Source of the DNA: Bacteroidota bacterium | GTDB taxonomy: Bacteria; Bacteroidota; Ignavibacteria; Ignavibacteriales; Melioribacteraceae | Length of the DNA: 8,363 bases | NCBI GenBank assembly: GCA_021814855.1 | Contig: JAKAHQ010000055.1 | Coordinates: forward strand, 1 to 8,363 | Direction of reading: 5' to 3' | Shown: positions 5,766 through 8,363 of the stretch, piece by piece | How positions within the stretch are numbered: position 1 is the first letter of the stretch | How the letters are laid out: each line of letters begins with the position of its first letter | Made by a program: the position numbers and the translations under genes | Notes under the pieces: model-generated | What the model was told of the DNA's origin: nothing | Database searches by the model: none | Seen by the model: only the letters and a program-made list of their open reading frames with translations

Positions 5766-6551
5766 TTATTCGTCCTTAATGTCATTAAGAAGTTTTTTTG
5801 CCTCTGCACGGCGGTTATCATCGTCTTGATGCTGCTTCTGGCAATTGATGGCGGTGTTCAACATTTCTCTTGCAGTTTTGTAGTCGTCTTCTCGAATTAG
5901 CGAGATGGCATAATCAACATAGAACATTAAGTAACCCTGGTATAAGCTGATAGCTTTTTTATATTCTTGAATGGCAATCTCGTTATCTGCCCAGCCCAAT
6001 CCCAATATTGAACGCGCCGGTTTCCATTTTTCGCTTGTCTTGGCGTGTGTTCTTCCAAGAACATAGTGAGCAACCGCTTGAACAAAATTGCCTCCGTTTC
6101 CAAGTTGAATCGATTTTTCTGCGTCGGCTCTAACGGAGTTAACCACCCCGGCCACGGAGAATATACCCTTGAAAAGCGCAATACGTCCGTTTGCAATTGC
6201 GCGCCGCAAATATCCAATCGAGTTGTGCGGATCTTTGTTAACGGCTTTGTTTGCGTAATCGAGACCTTTCTGGTAGGTATCGAGTTGCGCTTTTTCCTGA
6301 TCGCTTGTGCCGCTCGGCATTTTTTCGGCAATCTCAACGTATGTTCTGGAAAGTCTCCAAAGCACTTCAAAATTGTCCGGGTCGATCTTTTCTGCTTTCT
6401 TAAAAACTTCCAACGCTTTCTGGTTGTCGAATTGTTTATAATATTTATCGCCTTCTTCAATTAATTGATCAGCGGACTGTGCAAACACATTTGCAGATGA
6501 TGAAAGGACCAAAAGAAAAACAATCAAGCATACGTTTTGATTTTTCTTCAT
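5766..6551 (-). CDS. exported tetratricopeptide-repeat protein
   Basis: The 261-residue protein starts with a Sec signal peptide (Lys2, Lys3, then a hydrophobic core at 8-20) with a probable cleavage after VFA (22-24), so the mature part is periplasmic or secreted. Helical TPR units follow: residues about 27-60 (EEGDKYYKQFDNQKALEVFKKAEKIDPDN) are a clean TPR, and GLDYANKAVNKDPHNSIGYLRRAIANGRIA and the C-terminal YKTAREMLNTAI segments fit further repeats. The arrangement resembles the TPR proteins often labelled regulator of microtubule dynamics-like in bacteria, which are scaffolds without known enzyme activity. GAGG ten bases before the ATG is the ribosome binding site. It lies 28 bases after the exoribonuclease-like gene and is likely cotranscribed with it. 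Confidence 0.85.
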   Translation of the reverse strand: MKKNQNVCLIVFLLVLSSSANVFAQSADQLIEEGDKYYKQFDNQKALEVFKKAEKIDPDNFEVLWRLSRTYVEIAEKMPSGTSDQEKAQLDTYQKGLDYANKAVNKDPHNSIGYLRRAIANGRIALFKGIFSVAGVVNSVRADAEKSIQLGNGGNFVQAVAHYVLGRTHAKTSEKWKPARSILGLGWADNEIAIQEYKKAISLYQGYLMFYVDYAISLIREDDYKTAREMLNTAINCQKQHQDDDNRRAEAKKLLNDIKDE

Positions 6552-6579
6552 AATTTTTTTTCCTCGATTGATTATTTGA

Positions 6580-7551
6580 TTAGTTATCTATTTGGGTCGG
6601 ATCTTCTGGAATGTAAAGCGAGGTATTGGCAAGAGGCAAAAATTTTGTCCATGTGCTGTTTTTATTTTTCTCGGCCTCTATTGCAGATTTGTACGCGTTG
6701 GTTTTTGCGCTTAGTTCGTCGGCCTGGTACAAGACGATTGCTTCAAGAGTTTTCGGTTCTACCGGCGAGGCAAATTCAAGCTTACCCTGGTGACTTAAAA
6801 TTAAATGAACGAGCTGGTCTTTTAGCAAGGAAGGAAAGTCCAGTATAGAAGAGGCGGCTTGTTCAACTTTAAGCGCCCCAATCATTATGTGCCCTATAAA
6901 TTTCCCTTTGTCGGAATAATCGAAGACAGAATCATAAGTAAGCTCCTCGGTTTTTCCGAAGTCGTGAAGCAGCGCGCCGCAAATTAAAAGATCGCGATTT
7001 ATTTCCGGGTGGATTGAACACATCAAATCGCAAATACGAACAATCTCAAGCGTATGTTCCAGGAGTCCGTGAAGATACGCATGATGCCATGCTTTACCCG
7101 CCGGAGTCCTGGTATATTTTTCCAGGTTATCGGTAGTAAAAATTATTTTTAAGATACGGCTCAAAAAAGGATTTTGAACTGAGCCGATTATGCCGTTCAG
7201 TTCATTAAGCATTATTTCCAAAGGCCGCTTCGACCTGGGCAGAAAGTCCTCGGCACTAACATTATCGGTTTCCTGCGCTAATCTAATTCTATCGATTTTA
7301 ATTTGCGGTGCCCCGTTAAATTCTTCTATCAATCCCTGCACCTTAACAATCGCGCCTTCTTTGACCGAATCTTTTATGCTGTCTATTTTCTCCCAAACTT
7401 TTGCGGGAAGAGCCGCAGATTTATCACGAAGCTCCAAATTTAAATACGGCTTGCCGTTTTTCGCGGTCTTCACTTCGCTCTTGCTGACGATAAGAAACAA
7501 TGTAAGTTCTTCGCCGATTGAAAAATTGTTTAATTCTTTTTGATCGATCAT
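6580..7551 (-). CDS. YhaM-like 3'-5' exoribonuclease (OB fold + HD domain)
   Basis: The 323-residue product has the architecture and length of Bacillus YhaM (about 314). Residues about 12-95 form an OB-fold nucleic-acid-binding domain (GEELTLFLIVSKSEVKTAKN, then LNLELRDKSAALPAKVW). Residues about 150-290 are an HD phosphohydrolase domain: HHAYLHGLLEHT gives His157, His161 and His166, LLHDFGK gives His196-Asp197 and Lys200, His221 sits in GHIMIG, and LSHQGKLEF plus ADELSAK follow. YhaM enzymes trim RNA from the 3' end with metal ions in the cytoplasm. ATG 7551 is the only ATG consistent with the domain start; a TTG at 7569 would add six residues. Neither has a strong ribosome binding site. It sits between the antiterminator and the TPR gene. 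Confidence 0.88.
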   Translation of the reverse strand: MIDQKELNNFSIGEELTLFLIVSKSEVKTAKNGKPYLNLELRDKSAALPAKVWEKIDSIKDSVKEGAIVKVQGLIEEFNGAPQIKIDRIRLAQETDNVSAEDFLPRSKRPLEIMLNELNGIIGSVQNPFLSRILKIIFTTDNLEKYTRTPAGKAWHHAYLHGLLEHTLEIVRICDLMCSIHPEINRDLLICGALLHDFGKTEELTYDSVFDYSDKGKFIGHIMIGALKVEQAASSILDFPSLLKDQLVHLILSHQGKLEFASPVEPKTLEAIVLYQADELSAKTNAYKSAIEAEKNKNSTWTKFLPLANTSLYIPEDPTQIDN

Positions 7552-7609
7552 AGCCGAAAGGGATTCCAACTTTTAATTCAATTTACAAAAAAAATACAGA
7601 TGAAATAAA

Positions 7610-8128
7610 TTACTTTTCGAGAACTTTAACTACGCATTCCTGCGGAAGACGAACCATAACCGAGCGTCTAAGCAGCTCGATTGAAACGGCAAACCATTTG
7701 TCCTCCTGAGTTTCCATCACAACGCCGACGACATCGCAGAAAGGGCCTTCGGTTATTTTTACTTTAGTGCCAATTTCAATTTGTTCGCTAACAACAAAAT
7801 CACGTTTTTCCGATAAGAACTTTTTGAGGTTCTCTATTTCCCATGCCGGAATTACGGCCGGTTTACCCTGGAAACATACTGTGCGGACAATAGCCGTATT
7901 TTGAAGCGCGATTAACAGCTCCTTCTCGTCGGAGTGAATAAAAATGTAACCTCTTATAATAGGTTCGGATATTTTTTTCTTCCGATCCCTCCATTGTTTT
8001 GTAACCGTTATAGTCGGCATATAATGTTCAATGCCGCGGGCATCAAGATTAACCGCGGCTTTAAATTCCTGGCGCGGTTTTGTATAAAGAGCAAACCATT
8101 TTTTATCGGCGGCTGATTCCGAATTCAT
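7610..8128 (-). CDS. UpxY/RfaH-like NusG-family transcription antiterminator
   Basis: The 172-residue protein has a NusG N-terminal domain (KKWFALYTKPRQEFKAAVNL from residue 9, then PIIRGYIFIHS around 56-66) that binds RNA polymerase. A KOW domain follows at about 118-150 (IGTKVKITEGPFCDVVGVV). Basic QWRDRKKKI between strands and the short length match the specialised paralogues (UpxY of Bacteroides, RfaH, LoaP) rather than core NusG. Such proteins usually promote read-through of long polysaccharide or secondary-metabolite operons and are encoded at the head of the operon they control. Here the downstream genes are an exoribonuclease, a TPR protein and a sirtuin, so the target is not evident. 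GAGAG upstream of the ATG is a plausible ribosome binding site. It starts 36 bases after the receiver gene. Confidence 0.85.
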   Translation of the reverse strand: MNSESAADKKWFALYTKPRQEFKAAVNLDARGIEHYMPTITVTKQWRDRKKKISEPIIRGYIFIHSDEKELLIALQNTAIVRTVCFQGKPAVIPAWEIENLKKFLSEKRDFVVSEQIEIGTKVKITEGPFCDVVGVVMETQEDKWFAVSIELLRRSVMVRLPQECVVKVLEK

Positions 8129-8164
8129 AAGTACTCTCTTCGGTTTAGGAATAACAAAATAATT

Positions 8165-8363
8165 TCAATAAAGACATTCGCGAATCATCTTGATAAGTTG
8201 CTGTTGATCAACGGGCTTTGCCACAATTTTATCCACGCCGAGCTTCAGGTATCTGCGGGTTAATTCTTCGTTCAGCTTTGCGGAAATTACAATTATCGGA
8301 ACGGTTTTATTCATCTCTTTCTTTTGAATCGCCTCGACAAGTTGTATTCCGTTCATCAGCGGC
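8165..8363 (-). CDS. response-regulator receiver domain, C-terminal part, cut by right edge
   Basis: The readable 65 residues are the second half of a CheY-like receiver domain. PLMNGIQL is the turn after the phosphoacceptor Asp (the Asp itself lies beyond the edge), IIVISAKL carries the conserved Ser/Thr switch residue, and IVAKPVD holds the invariant Lys before the cis-proline. The protein ends soon after the last receiver helix (LIKMIRECLY), so either it is a stand-alone CheY-type protein or the receiver is the C-terminal domain of a larger hybrid protein. It is the upstream neighbour of the antiterminator gene on the same strand. Confidence 0.85.
   Translation of the reverse strand, partial: PLMNGIQLVEAIQKKEMNKTVPIIVISAKLNEELTRRYLKLGVDKIVAKPVDQQQLIKMIRECLY

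Noticed and set aside
5460..5900. Plus-strand ORFs opposite the sirtuin and TPR genes, with hydrophobic stretches
   Set aside because: They are antisense to genes with clear family motifs and cross an intergenic hairpin; they are shadows.

Overview
The window is about 8.4 kb of AT-rich bacterial chromosome. It looks like a member of the Bacteroidota/Chlorobiota/Ignavibacteria side of the tree. Three signs support this: an upstream element of queE that matches the Bacteroidetes-type promoter (TTG-rich block, then TATCTTTG, fitting TAnnTTTG), genes with weak or no Shine-Dalgarno sequence, and an UpxY-type NusG paralogue. The exact lineage (Ignavibacteriales is my best guess) is inference. No mobile element, CRISPR array, tRNA or rRNA is visible.

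Left part (1-2274): the 5' end of a minus-strand gene with a signal peptide runs off the left edge. A divergent plus-strand gene encodes a GlmU-like nucleotidyltransferase with a left-handed beta-helix tail that lacks the usual acetyltransferase motifs. It converges on rpsT (ribosomal protein S20, minus strand), and a clear hairpin terminator for rpsT lies between them. rpsT and queE are divergent, each with its own Bacteroidetes-type promoter candidate.

Middle (2275-4958): queE and queD are translationally coupled (TGATG) and make 7-carboxy-7-deazaguanine, the precursor of queuosine and other 7-deazapurines. A 239-base spacer follows, rich in inverted repeats and containing a perfect 14-bp palindrome with an 8-base loop. 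After it come a small orphan ORF of unknown function and a ketopantoate-reductase-like Rossmann protein that lacks the canonical catalytic lysine.

Right part (4959-8363): five minus-strand genes lie head to tail with short gaps. In order of transcription they are a receiver-domain protein (cut by the right edge), an UpxY/RfaH-like NusG paralogue, a YhaM-type OB-HD 3'-5' exoribonuclease, an exported TPR protein and a CobB/SIRT5-like class III sirtuin. Three of these suggest RNA-level or protein-level regulation, but a shared pathway is not demonstrated.

Most of the window is housekeeping or common accessory genes. The least explained parts are the spacer and small ORF at 3327-3925, the degenerate GlmU-like protein, and the antiterminator-exoribonuclease neighbourhood.
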